Of a stretch of DNA of 64,000 bases, positions 13,069 to 23,542 are shown in pieces. Made by a program: the position numbers and the translations under genes. This DNA is from Blasia pusilla (lineage: Eukaryota > Marchantiophyta > Marchantiopsida > Blasiales), in assembly GCA_050084515.1 (NCBI GenBank), contig CM114273.1, forward strand, positions 3,596,001 to 3,660,000, in the 5' to 3' direction. The stretch's first letter is position 1. Each line of letters opens with the position of its first letter. Under the pieces are notes generated by a model. It was not told the DNA's origin. It made no database searches and was given only the letters and a program-made list of their open reading frames with translations.

Positions 13069-14115
13069 CCCATTCCTATTTTCTTGATTTTGTTTGGTCC
13101 CGAAGTAAAGTAGGATTGATCGTAATTGACTAAAAAATGGCTTACAAAAAAATATTTGCAAATCTTAATTTGCAAAGCACTTGTAAAGGTATGAGACCGC
13201 ATGAAAAGCAGACTCACAAAATGAGAATGATGGATCCCTTATCCCTTCTAGTATTGAATACTTTAGCTAAGTGCATGCTACACTTCTTTACTTAGGTGTC
13301 TCTACATCTTTGTCATAGTAGATGAGACGTAGGGGAACATAGTATTGAGGCTTTAGAGGGATCTTGTACTTCCTCTTTTTTGAGAGGTCACATATGATCT
13401 GCTCTTAGGAGGTAACCTCCAAGTTTAGGTCACCCTTCCGGGCCTTCCCTTATGAGGAGTGACAACCTTGAAACGTTGACCCTCTCATCCTTTGTGTGAA
13501 GCCACTTAGGTCCATAGGGTGGAGGTTAGTTGGCACTTGAGTAGTAGTTGGTCTTATTAGAGGACCATGTGTGTAGTTGTTAGGGAGTTAGTACCTTGTA
13601 TAGTACACGTCATTGGTGATCTAGGAGTAGGCTACTTGTTTGTAGAGGTCACCCATGGAGGTGTTGAGGGGGTATACCTCGGATGAAGCTCATTCAGAGC
13701 TCATCTTCTTTGGATCATACCCATTTTGGAATCTGTGATACAATGCAACTTGCATGTACTGAATCTATATTCTCTCTTGAAGAGTGGGCTAAGATTGATC
13801 GGAGATCACACACATTGAGAGTTTATTGCAAACTATCTCCTATTGTTGCCGCGATATGTTTGATTGAATGGATGTTTGGATGAAGGATCCTTGATTGTAG
13901 ATTTCATCAATATTGCATTTTACATTGGAATTGTCATGTTGTTCATGTGTAGATGTGTTAAGATTCATAGTTACATGGATCTTAGACTTGTGTGCATGAC
14001 AAGCGATGTCTATTCGCACGACATCTTGAATACCACTTATCGTAAATGCATTGATGATAATTGAAAGGTGATAGATTACTTGCCTTGCCCTTTTGTTTAA
14101 GAAGAGCTCTAACTT

Positions 14116-14337
14116 CTAAATTGGTGAGTCTCTAATGGGTTTGGCTTTGTCTCTTGCACGTGTAACCATATCCCACAATTCCTTAGCCATAAAAAAGTTC
14201 TTGATCCCAAACTTCCATGCAAAATAAGATTGGTCCAATTTCTCTCTTGTTATGATAAACATTGATTCAAACATTGTCAAAATTTTAAAAATATCAATTT
14301 CTAGAGATTTGAGAACTAGAATTTTATTGTATCTCAA
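14116..14337 (-). pseudogene. Copia gag N-terminal fragment
   Basis: The minus-strand frame contains REKLDQSYFAWKFGIKNFF followed by MAKELWDMV. This matches the conserved start of plant copia gag proteins, in which a short 'L.G.NY..WK' stretch precedes the '...LW..V' motif. The frame stops shortly after this. Gag coats the element RNA. Clearly a relic. Confidence 0.7.
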
Positions 14338-14710
14338 GCAGAAATACTCATTTTTAGCCAGTTATTCAAGAACTTACTGAGTTTCTATTTGATCAATTAT
14401 AATAGATTTTTTTAAATGATTTTGTGGAAATGAAATTTTTTTGTAAAAGGATAATTTTGTGATTTCTTGATGTTGTCTACTTAGGCGCCTAAAATTAAAA
14501 ATATAATTTTTTTTCAAATAAGAAAAAAAATTAATGTGAAATTTGAACAACATTCTCACTAGACCTAATACTTTCAATCTTTTGGGATACTCTTGGCCTC
14601 CAAACTAGCGTCTTTGTCAATCCCCATAGAGTTTTATTCAATAGGTTAAATTCTTATATCCGCGAATCTTGTCTTGTTCCCTTTGGAAATATCCTATTTT
14701 CCAAAGAATT

Positions 14711-15302
14711 TGTTACACTCCTTGTAACTCTATAAGTTTTATGTCATGTAAAAATTATTAACTTTGTAAAGCATACATTCACACACACAAAAGAGAGAAA
14801 GCTAACTTGCATAAATAAGAAGAATGAGAATGTGCACAAATAGAATGAGAGAGCCTCATTCGGAGTTATTTCTCTCCCTATGTACGAAGATGGGGACAAG
14901 AAGTACTAGCCCTCTAATCTACACAAAAGGATTATCACTTTATCTTAGATGGTGATTTATACGCATACATCATTTTTTGTTATGTCACTTTAAATTAAGT
15001 GTAGTACACGACAAGAGTTATTGTTAGCTTGGACATCTATCAACACTAGTTCCTATGTGAGCCCTACCAAACATTTAAATAATGGCTTGGAAGACTCATA
15101 AAGAAGTGAAAATCTTACGAGGTCTGTACTTGCACTTTTCTAAAACTTAGTAAATCACAAATATATAATTGTTTCTTTACAACTAGGTTATAGAACATGA
15201 TACATATCATCATATCAAAAGGCCACATAATGAAAATGAGTTGGAAAACACATCATTTTCTAAATCAATAAATACGAGTTGTGCCAAACCCATCCTCCAA
15301 CA
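14711..15302 (-). repeat. Putative copia LTR, 592 bp
   Basis: On the minus strand it starts TGTTGGAGG and ends GAGTGTAACA, giving TGTT/AACA terminal inverted repeats, the usual copia form. A TATAAAT promoter-like sequence lies inside. The gag relic follows downstream in the same orientation. No initiator-Met tRNA primer site directly follows the LTR, so the boundary or identity is not fully secured. Confidence 0.55.
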
Positions 15303-16740
15303 GAGAGAATCCAAGTGTAATGCACAACCAATGGTATAATACCCTAGCCTATGATTGGAAGTCTCAACTACTTAAAGATGAGCCTTTATAAGCCTCCCAT
15401 TGGGATATATCCCTTTCTAAGCCCCAAGACTCCAAGAAGGTGACTTAGGCGCATAGGTTATCCCAACTTGCATGACATACTACCAACTTACTAACCAATC
15501 TAAGAAATCCTTCAAAGGATGACTCGTAAACAAGTGAATTCAATAGGTCACTACTAGCTTTTCTACTCCTCACTACACATGTGACCCTTTACCCAACCCC
15601 ACTATGTACCCTTGCTCGACTATAACTAGTGCAATATTCCAAAAACTTGCAAAAGATGGCTATCACATTGTACAGAGTCGTGTATGAAAAAAAAATTATC
15701 GTTATCTGTTAAAACTCATCTATTTGTTATGGGGTAAATATACATGTGCTCTCATATATACTTCATATTGAATATTTGTCATGATTAAGTAAAAATTTGT
15801 AAAATAATATAGCACATATTGATATATGACATGTAAGTCTGTAGAGGACTTGGATGGTCATGCGAAGACTTCTCGCAATGATTGCTTCTTTGGTTCAAGA
15901 GTATATACTTTCGATCGCAAGATCTCTCATGTTTGGAGTCGATCTTCTTCTCATGGAAGCAAACTAGTATGGTGGTTTTTTTCTTGACAAATTTACATAT
16001 CCTCGTATCGCATCAATCCATGATGAGGCCTATTCTCATGCACTCTTCATTCTTCAATTAAAACAAATAGAAATAAACACGTGATAGATATTTTTCCAAC
16101 AACCTTAGTCCTACTCAGAGGCGGATTTGTATTTTTAGAAACCATTCACTCAAATGTGCACCGTGCTCACACATTCCAAAACGCAACATTGACCTATCAA
16201 GAGGATTCAAGGCCAATGAACTCTATGGATGCGAGGACAAAAAGGAGCAACCAACATTTTTCCTACAAGAAGGGTAGAAGGAAGAACTACTTACACCAAG
16301 TTCCATAGGAAGGGTTTACTCCAAAACACATGTGCAAAGCATGCTAGGAAGAGTAGAATTAGACCCCTTCGTCATTCACGAATGGGAACGACCTACTCCA
16401 CAAGCGTTAGAAAAGAAAAACCAATTAATTAATGGTGCCACCCCAAGAAGCGTAAGTGGATAATAAAGAGAGAGTCCAAGAAAAAAACGAAGAGGAAGAC
16501 AACCCCATCCAAATCCAAATCCCCCTCGAGCAAACAAAGCGGTGACAGCCCACAAATTCGTAGGGGAATAAGTCTGCGACTGCACGAGAAAACGTATGAG
16601 ATGAGGGAACGGAGCCACCTCATCCCTCCGAATCTCCTCCTCGAGGGAGAAAAGTGGCACCTTTGAAGAACGTTCCCCTCAGAGAAGGAAAGACCGTCAC
16701 TAGGAAGAATACAACAAGTACGTCCAAACAAACGTCCCCG
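15303..16740. other. AT-rich intergenic DNA, no gene seen
   Basis: Open frames are short (75 codons or fewer on the plus strand, about 100 on the minus strand near 16.4-16.7 kb), with no domain I recognise. Confidence 0.4.
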
Positions 16741-16761
16741 GCGCCAGAAAGGTGCCGACTT

Positions 16762-16779
16762 GAACTAGTGCACTAGTTC
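16762..16779. repeat. Perfect 18-bp palindrome
   Basis: GAACTAGTGCACTAGTTC reads identically on both strands. A partial copy (GTGCACTAGTTCGGAAAGGTGG) follows about 40 bp to the right. Confidence 0.9.
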
Positions 16780-16846
16780 GGAAAGTGCACTTAGTCTCTC
16801 CGTGCACTAGTTCGGAAAGGTGGCGTTTTTAACAAGTGTTAAGGGT

Positions 16847-17641
16847 TAGGGACACGTCCTCTTGTGGAGAAGTCCGAACTCCGAAGGGCTGTCATTGCGA
16901 AATTGCTAAAGCTAAACGTCCAGGAAGAGGGGGGAGACTTTAACTAGTGCAGGAGGAGAGACGTCCAGAAAGGTGGCGTCTTTAGCAAGTGCTAGGTAGG
17001 AGGCACGTCCAAAAAGGTGGAATAATTAAATTATAAAACATGCGGGGACGTACCTATGGAGCAATTCCATGGTCCTTTGGATGTACCATCTACGGTCACA
17101 ATTTCACATTTCCTAGGTGGGTCTTTGGTTCCCGATGTGTCCTTAAAATTAAGACGGGCTGAAGTTTTAGTGAATAGACGGACTACATCAAATTGTTTTT
17201 TTAAACCCCATCACAATCGTATGACGGATACCGATCTAGACAGGTGACGAAATTATAAGGCCGTCGGGCCAGTGGGACTTTCGGCGGCGGATTCCGTGGG
17301 GACGGGCTGTTAGGGCCACTCACCGCCGGAGTTGGGAGGCCCCCGGGAGTTGTGGCAACGGCCAATGCCTGTTTGAAGAAACAGGTACCTACACATGGCT
17401 CCCGTTCCTGGGAATGGCAATTTTCAGGGATGTCGGAAAGAAATTTTTATCCTCTTTTGGACGATACCAATTTTTAAATTATTATTTATAAAAAATTTAT
17501 TATTATTATTATTCAATAAAATCCATTCGTGTGGACTACACGGGAATTTCCTCCGTCCCCGTATTTGGCCCTATTAGGGACATGTCCTCTTGTGGAGAAG
17601 TAAATCCAAACTCCCGAAGGCTGTCATTGCGAAATTGCTAA
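16847..17641. repeat. Direct repeat pair of about 65 bp, 728 bp apart
   Basis: Copies lie at 16847-16910 and 17575-17641. Both contain CCTCTTGTGGAGAAGT and GGCTGTCATTGCGAAATTGC. The segment between holds further duplicated blocks (AAAGGTGGCGT near 16817 and 16970). It may be the remnant of a retroelement with short direct termini. No coding sequence is recognised between the copies. Confidence 0.75.
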
Positions 17642-18289
17642 ATGGCGGAATCGCGAATTTGGGGGAGGCAGCACGAAGACGTAAAAAACGAAAGAGCCTC
17701 ACATTGATTAATAAAAACCAGAGTGGAAAAGAGTAAACTACAACCGCGACCGGCATCACCGGTGACACCACACCGGTAGGACCTGGCGTAACGGAGCAGA
17801 AACACCTCCAACACGATTCACAGTGAGAGAGAGAGACCACGACCTAAAAAAAAAAAGAGAAAAAAAAAGAAAAGAGTGCGAAGCATAACAGCCCAATATT
17901 TACAAAGAAACAAAGGACGTGCGATGATCCTAAAAGCCTTTGGAACTCTCGCGAAAACGAACATGTCACGAGTAAATCGAGAAAGGATACAAATCGGTTT
18001 CTCGGAGTTCTTACACACTTTTCGCTTTAAATCTTATTTATTTAGTAAAAAACTTTTAATAATAAAACTCTATGGACAAGAAAGAGTATTAAAACATTCT
18101 ATCTGTATGTGAAGGGACGATTTTTTATTAGAGTTATATTTTTTTTCAAGTGTCTCTCAAACTGTAATTTTGACACTGGTGACCCATTTTAGCTTGAAAA
18201 GGAGCATTAAAATAGATATGTGCACTTAAGGGAAACTTAAATATATTATTAAAAATTAAAAATATAAACGCTGTACAGATGCACTCTTC
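17642..18289. other. Intergenic DNA, no gene seen
   Basis: Mixed composition with A-rich runs near 17847-17872. Open frames are under 90 codons with no recognisable domain. Confidence 0.4.
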
Positions 18290-18372
18290 GGAATTTTCGT
18301 CGTTAGGGGGAATCCTCTTTCGGAAGGTTTTGACTCTTTGAGTCCCCCTCTTTGTAGTCATGGGTTTTATCC
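18290..18372 (+). mobile_element. 3' tail of the non-LTR retrotransposon family found at 31-34 kb
   Basis: This block shares TTTCGTCGTTAGGGGG, then GGTTTTGACTCTTTGAGTC, then CCCTCTTTGTA, then ATGGGTTTT, in the same order as 34101-34215. GACTC-TTT-GAGTC forms a perfect small stem-loop and is conserved in both copies. It is probably a 5'-truncated insertion of the same element. Confidence 0.7.
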
Positions 18373-18525
18373 TATTTTCTTGCAGAGTCAGTTATCCTAT
18401 TTTCTTGCTAAATTTTTGCTCATTTTTTATAATTTAATTATTCCTCTCAGTTCTTCTAGAATTACTGCTTAATATATATTTTTTAATCCCAAGGCTTTTC
18501 GTGCATGGCACGGGATGGCATTAAA

Positions 18526-18529
18526 CTAG
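18526..18529 (+). mobile_element. Helitron 3' terminus, plus orientation
   Basis: CTAG followed by T, preceded by CGTGCATGGCACGG, which forms the GTGC/GCAC hairpin typical of Helitron 3' ends. The left end of the element could not be located. Confidence 0.5.
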
Positions 18530-18734
18530 TGCTCTAAAGAAAAAAGAAAAAGATTGAAGTGCGGATGTTCTGAATCGTTAGGAAGGGTCGCGAAAACGAT
18601 CACCAGATAAAGAATCGTGATCCCCCAAAACCAGAAGTCGCTAGAAGCACAAAGCGTCAACCGCACCTCCCAAATCCCGAATCTTCACGTCATCAGCACA
18701 TCATACCTGCACCTGTCAACCGTACTGCCCAACT

Positions 18735-18790
18735 CTGACTGACTGACTGAATGTCTGACTGCCTGACTGGATGACGGACTGGCGGACTGA
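18735..18790. repeat. Degenerate CTGA-type repeat
   Basis: Imperfect runs of CTGA, CTGG and CGGA tetramers. Confidence 0.7.
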
Positions 18791-18892
18791 GAGGAAGACA
18801 GACGGGCATGATCCGGTCAAATGGCTCGAAAGTTCTTGGAGTTCGGCCGACGTTACCCAACTCGTTCTCCGGTGTCGGGGAAGGTATTTAAG

Positions 18893-18914
18893 TTTTTTTT
18901 TTTTTTTTTTTTTT
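18893..18914. repeat. T22 homopolymer
   Basis: Run of 22 T followed by AGAGGG. If read from the minus strand it is a poly(A) tract, which could be the tail of a retroposed copy, but no upstream gene copy is recognised. Confidence 0.8.
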
Positions 18915-19232
18915 AGAGGGTAGGGCATTTGAGTGATTATCGGATGCCTTTGGGTTTATTCGGTGTGATAAATATTTCCCTAGTGTTTTAGAATTTTTTT
19001 AAGGCTGAGTATTCATTTGGGGATTATCCGTTTATTTCGGAGGATCTTGGTTTCTTGGAAATTGTTACGAAAAGATATTTGGGATGTATTTTGGGGATTT
19101 TGGAGGGATTATTGGTGGATGTTTAGTTTTATGGGTATTCTAACCCGTTTCAAAATTGGAATAAGAACTTTCTAAAGTGAACCGAATAGATTTTCAAAGA
19201 ACACTACTTTTATGTGATGCCTAGAAGAATAA

Positions 19233-19422
19233 CTAGTGTAATCCTGCACGAGTTTAAATTTCCTTCCATAATCAATTCTCAAAATTTTCAAATATCATTT
19301 AAAATCACTTCCGAACGATCGTATGGGTTCAAAAGGTAAGTGATCTTATTGGTTGAAAGTGCAAAGTGTAAAGAGGAAAGGAGTTTGCAAAATGAAAGAG
19401 CACTCTCCAATAATAATATAGA
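19233..19422 (-). mobile_element. Non-autonomous Helitron (190 bp)
   Basis: Bounded by A|CTAG on the left (plus strand) and ...CACTCTCCAATAATAATATAGA on the right, that is, 5'-TC...CTAG-3' on the minus strand. It has no coding capacity. The body is homologous to 10049-10212. The right end directly abuts the CTAG of the next element with no base between them. Confidence 0.8.
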
Positions 19423-19612
19423 CTAGTACGATATTATGCTCGTGCTATGCATATGATATGATGGGAAAGGTTTTTTGACACATTTCATTTAAAAATCTAT
19501 TTATTTATTAAATTTAACACGTGGCAATAATAGAATAATTTTTAAAGGATAAGTATCAACACCAAAGGAAGATTTTTCTAGCCCCATCCTCAATTAATAG
19601 TCTAAATATAGA
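19423..19612 (-). mobile_element. Second Helitron inserted back-to-back with the previous one
   Basis: Starts CTAG at 19423 immediately after the GA end of the neighbour. It carries the terminal hairpin region (CTCGTGCTATGCAT) and ends in a diverged AAATATAGA followed by T. The interior matches the 20562-20899 element (TGACAC...ATTTATTTA..., ATAGAA, GAAGGA/GAAGATTT). Helitrons insert between A and T, so this copy used the A at the end of the first element plus the host T. Confidence 0.7.
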
Positions 19613-19994
19613 TGATTATGAAAAGATAATTGTTCTCTACTTTTGGTGTTTAAAAATCTTATACTGAAATCAAGAGTCAAGAAGTTTTTTGGCATTCATG
19701 ATTTTCCTAAGAAATTCTTGGATGAGGTTGGTTTGTAAAAAATGCTTTAGCCACTTTTAAAAATAAAATCTGTGTTATTATTAGAAATTATCCATTTGAT
19801 TTTCAAACATCTCCCCTCCTAACACCTCATCCTTCTAGCCATTAAGATCCCTCCATCTCTCAACTAATAACATCATTCGAAGTTGATTTGAGAGGTCCAT
19901 TAAGAGTTTTTAGGGTTAGTTAAGTCACTAGTAATGGGATAATAAGATGTTAATTTTAATTACTTCGTGCATAACATGGCTCTGTGGGCGTCCA

Positions 19995-19998
19995 CTAG
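19995..19998 (+). mobile_element. Helitron 3' terminus, plus orientation (weaker)
   Basis: CGTGCATAACATGGCTCTG...CACTAG followed by T. It resembles the 3' end of the family but the hairpin is degraded. The left end was not found. Confidence 0.35.
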
Positions 19999-20561
19999 TT
20001 TATCTAATGGACGTATAGTTTATTTTAGAGATCTTCCTAAATTATAAGATCTCTCTTAAAATTCTCAAATCATCCAAGCTTTGCAAACAGTGAGACTATT
20101 GAAAATGTTGATAGTGCTTTATACTAGTAAAAAAACTTGACCGGAGTCTTTTTTTTTTATTTCATCATGCTAGTAATAGATTCCAAATGTGATAAAAGAA
20201 ATCATGGAAAAATGAGCAATATTACTTGGGCCAATAACACTAACATTAACATAGATTTAACATTGGTTGGAGGTGTCACAAAATAGTTCTTGGGTGAATC
20301 CGAAGAAAAATTCCGGCCATCTTTATTAGGGATTTCCACTCCATTACAAAAAAAATGGGGTATATCCTTAGCTCTCCCCTAAAATGAGAAAAAATACACT
20401 AAAGGCATATGCATTCTAGAGTCTTGGATAAAAATTGAATATTGAAATGAAACAAATTTATCTCATTTGCATGCCCACAAGAAATTTTCACATGATAGTT
20501 AAATAGTCTCCCACTATCAAGGAAATCTACACAACTCGGATAGTGGGAGAGTATGTAACAA

Positions 20562-20899
20562 CTAGTATGTTGCCCGTGCGATGCACGAATGACAAAATTT
20601 CCCTTTAATTTATTTACTTTTAAATGACACCCATTAACAATAGAAGAGTCTTAAAAGAACATGTCTCAACAATAGAAGGGCTTTGAAAGGACAGGTTTCA
20701 GCACCTGAGAAGGATTTCCTCTAATCCCACGAACGGGAGTGCATAGACTAATCATGTTGCCCAAAAAAAAATCCCTTAAAATGGGAAAAAAAAATTAGTT
20801 GCCCGTAGAGTAGGAAATATTTTCTTGCTGCCCGGTTATCACATGTCAAATAGAGAGATGTTTGCAAATCAAGAAGGCACTCTCCAATAATAATATAGA
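20562..20899 (-). mobile_element. Non-autonomous Helitron, best-preserved copy (338 bp)
   Basis: On the plus strand the element lies between A (20561) and T (20900). It begins CTAGTATGTTGCCCGTGCGA, whose complement has the hairpin CGTGC-ATC-GCACG and then ten bases to CTAG. It ends CACTCTCCAATAATAATATAGA, the complement of a 5'-TCTATATTATTATTGGAGAG start. These are the defining Helitron features: 5'-TC, 3'-CTRR, subterminal hairpin, A/T target and no target duplication. No open frame of useful length, so it depends on an autonomous partner for Rep/helicase. Confidence 0.88.
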
Positions 20900-23518
20900 T
20901 TGCATGAATAGAGGAATTTGGAAGCCTTCCAAAGCAAAAGACTTACTTTGGGTCTCTATTACCCAACTAGTTATATATCTAGCAATTTCTAATCGATTAC
21001 TAATGTTGTTACAAATTCATGTATCAAGGATTGAATGGCTCAAGATCAAATTCCTCACTTCCCCAAATGATATAGCAAGTCTTAAGATGAATACTTCTAT
21101 GAAGTTAACAATTACATTTACGACTCTATATCACCAAAATTGTCATATGTTCTATAAGGTCTAGTTGGAAATTATTGGTGTTGTAGCTTCATATATTCAG
21201 TAACTATCCAAATGACGTGGCAAGTCCAAAGGTTTGCCCTTCCATAAACCTTGACTTCAATAAATCTCCTCTAGTCTTGATCCCAAGGAATGAGTGTGTC
21301 GGGAGAAAGATAGACAAAGGTCCTTATAGAAATTTTGGTTTTTCCATCAACCCTTTTTTCTTGCCAAATCTCTACCCAAAGTTCAAACTTGTGGTCATTA
21401 ACCCAAACATTGATCATGATTCCAAACTCTACGTTAGGCATATATATAGTCATCACTATAGGGGATAAGAGGATTCCTCTGATTTTTTTTCCAATTATTT
21501 TTTGGTCTAGACTACTTCTTTGCAAGTATATTGTATATTTTTTACTCTTTGTGAGCGAATATCTTGTATGTGTCTTGCGAGCTAAAGTAAGTCGTGAGAC
21601 CTTGGCCTACACAGGTCTTTGTGAGTTGGTATGTTTTAATGAATGCTTCGCAAGTGTTCCTTATTTGTGAGCCCTTAGAGTCATAATGGATTCAATGGAC
21701 TTGTAAGTATGGTTTTGCATAAATCAAATATGCAAAATTTTTCAAAAATATATTGAATATTCAATCTCAAATTTTTCATTAGATCCCCCATCAAGGGCAT
21801 GCATGATGACTATTTTTTTTAAATACATGGAAATTGAAAACCCAAATATTCCATAAATTTTCTTTAAAATTCCATACCAAATATTTAATCATGAGTATTC
21901 TATTGAAGCTTGCTTGTAAGATGTTTTGCAATTCCAAATAGGTTAGTACTTACAAAATGGTTTTTTTTATTCAAATCCATTTTACGAGAGTGTAGACTCA
22001 AAATCTACTTACTTGTGACTTGCAAATGGGATATGTACAATATTATGATGAAAAATCATAGATACATTATGCAAGTATGTTGCAGCTCTTAAGACTTGCA
22101 AAATGGGTCCATTTCTAATGTTGAATTATGCTCAATTGGATAATTCTCAAGAGAAATCATCTATCTTGCTTTCCGGAATTCCAACTTGACCATAATACCA
22201 TGCCACATATTTACACTATTAAGAAAAGGTACTTCTTTATGATTAGAGTACCATGGTGTATCACACCTCATCACAAATTTCACAAAAGAATATTCTTCAA
22301 GTCCATTTTCCATTGTCAAGTTGACTAAATCTGAATCTCTGATCCCACTCACATATTAACTAAGTTACTAAGGACTTGACCCAAGGCTTGTCCATCCATC
22401 TTGGAGGGCTTGGTGGCTTTGGCATCTCACAAACAATGGCACGTCTTGTCTTCATATATTTTCAGAAATAAATAGTCTTAAAGGCCTCTTTTCCATCTTG
22501 ACTAAAGGTTGATCTCTTGCCATATTTGCCAATTAACTAGGGACTTGACCTAAGGATTGTCAACCCATTTGTCTTATTCCTTAGTTCTTCCTCCTTTGAC
22601 ACTCTGATCCAAAGTCATGGCTCATTTCCTTAGTCCCTTGACTCCCTTCTAGCATCTAGATCTAAGGCGATCATTCCTAAAAAATAATTCACCAAAACAT
22701 AAGGGTCCTATTTTCACTCAATCTCCATTTTGGGTGGATTGAATTTTTATACACTTTAAATTGATAGTCTTCTCACAACACTTTCAAACATGACATGCAA
22801 TAAAGACAAATCTACTCCAATTTTCCAAAAAAATTAGTTCTTGAGACAAGCGGAGAAATCTTTAGGAATTGAGAAAGGGACAAGGTAAGGTTTCATGTTT
22901 TATGAGTCTTAATTCAATCCATTTATCTAGAGAGAGCAATATATGGATAGTTGAAAAAGTATGTTTCTACTTCTCAATATGGAGGCTGCAATACATTTTA
23001 ATGCATATTAGTTACAACGAATAGTCATTCTATTGCATCCCTTAATATTACGATGTAATAAAGAATCATGCTCAACCATCATACAAAGTTTTCGTACTCT
23101 TGAGTTATGCTTGAATTGACATAGAAATTTCTTTGTATTTTATGAAGAATTTATTGATTATATATATCCTCCTTCATATGCCAAAATTCCCAATTCCTCT
23201 TGATGTTTAATAATAGCAAAAAGAAAATCCCCAAAGATTATGATTTGGAATATATGTAGATTTATGGATATCACAAAATTGAGAATTTTTTTTTCACTAA
23301 CTTTATCCTAATTTTTGTCATTATATAGAGTTTACATTAGAGCCTCACCAAGTTAATTGGAGGGAAGACTAAGCATATTTCTCTCCAAACATCTTTATAG
23401 AGGAGGGGATTACACAAATGATCCTCCTACTAGTGACGCTTGTCCCTTAAGGGTTCCTTTGGTCTTGATACTTGTAATTTTAAGGAAGTTAAGTTTAGGG
23501 GAGAGGAAGAGAAGAGGA
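20900..23518. other. AT-rich intergenic DNA, no gene seen
   Basis: Open frames reach about 110 codons but have no recognisable domain and biased AT-rich composition. A block like CTAGGGACTTGACCTAAGG recurs at about 22370 and 22547, suggesting a decayed tandem or terminal repeat. Confidence 0.4.
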
Positions 23519-23542
23519 AAGGGAAGGGAAGGGAAGGGAAGG
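23519..23542. repeat. (GGGAA)n microsatellite
   Basis: About four pentamers of GGGAA. Confidence 0.85.

Larger units (their letters stand above)
13900..15302 (-). mobile_element. Ty1/copia retrotransposon fragment (LTR plus gag start)
   Basis: Minus-strand order is LTR, leader, gag, as in a 5' end of a copia element. The LTR (14711-15302) and gag relic (14116-14337) are described separately. The remainder of gag and all of pol are not recognisable below about 13.9 kb, so the element is truncated or strongly decayed; the left boundary is approximate. No second LTR copy is found in the window. Confidence 0.6.
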
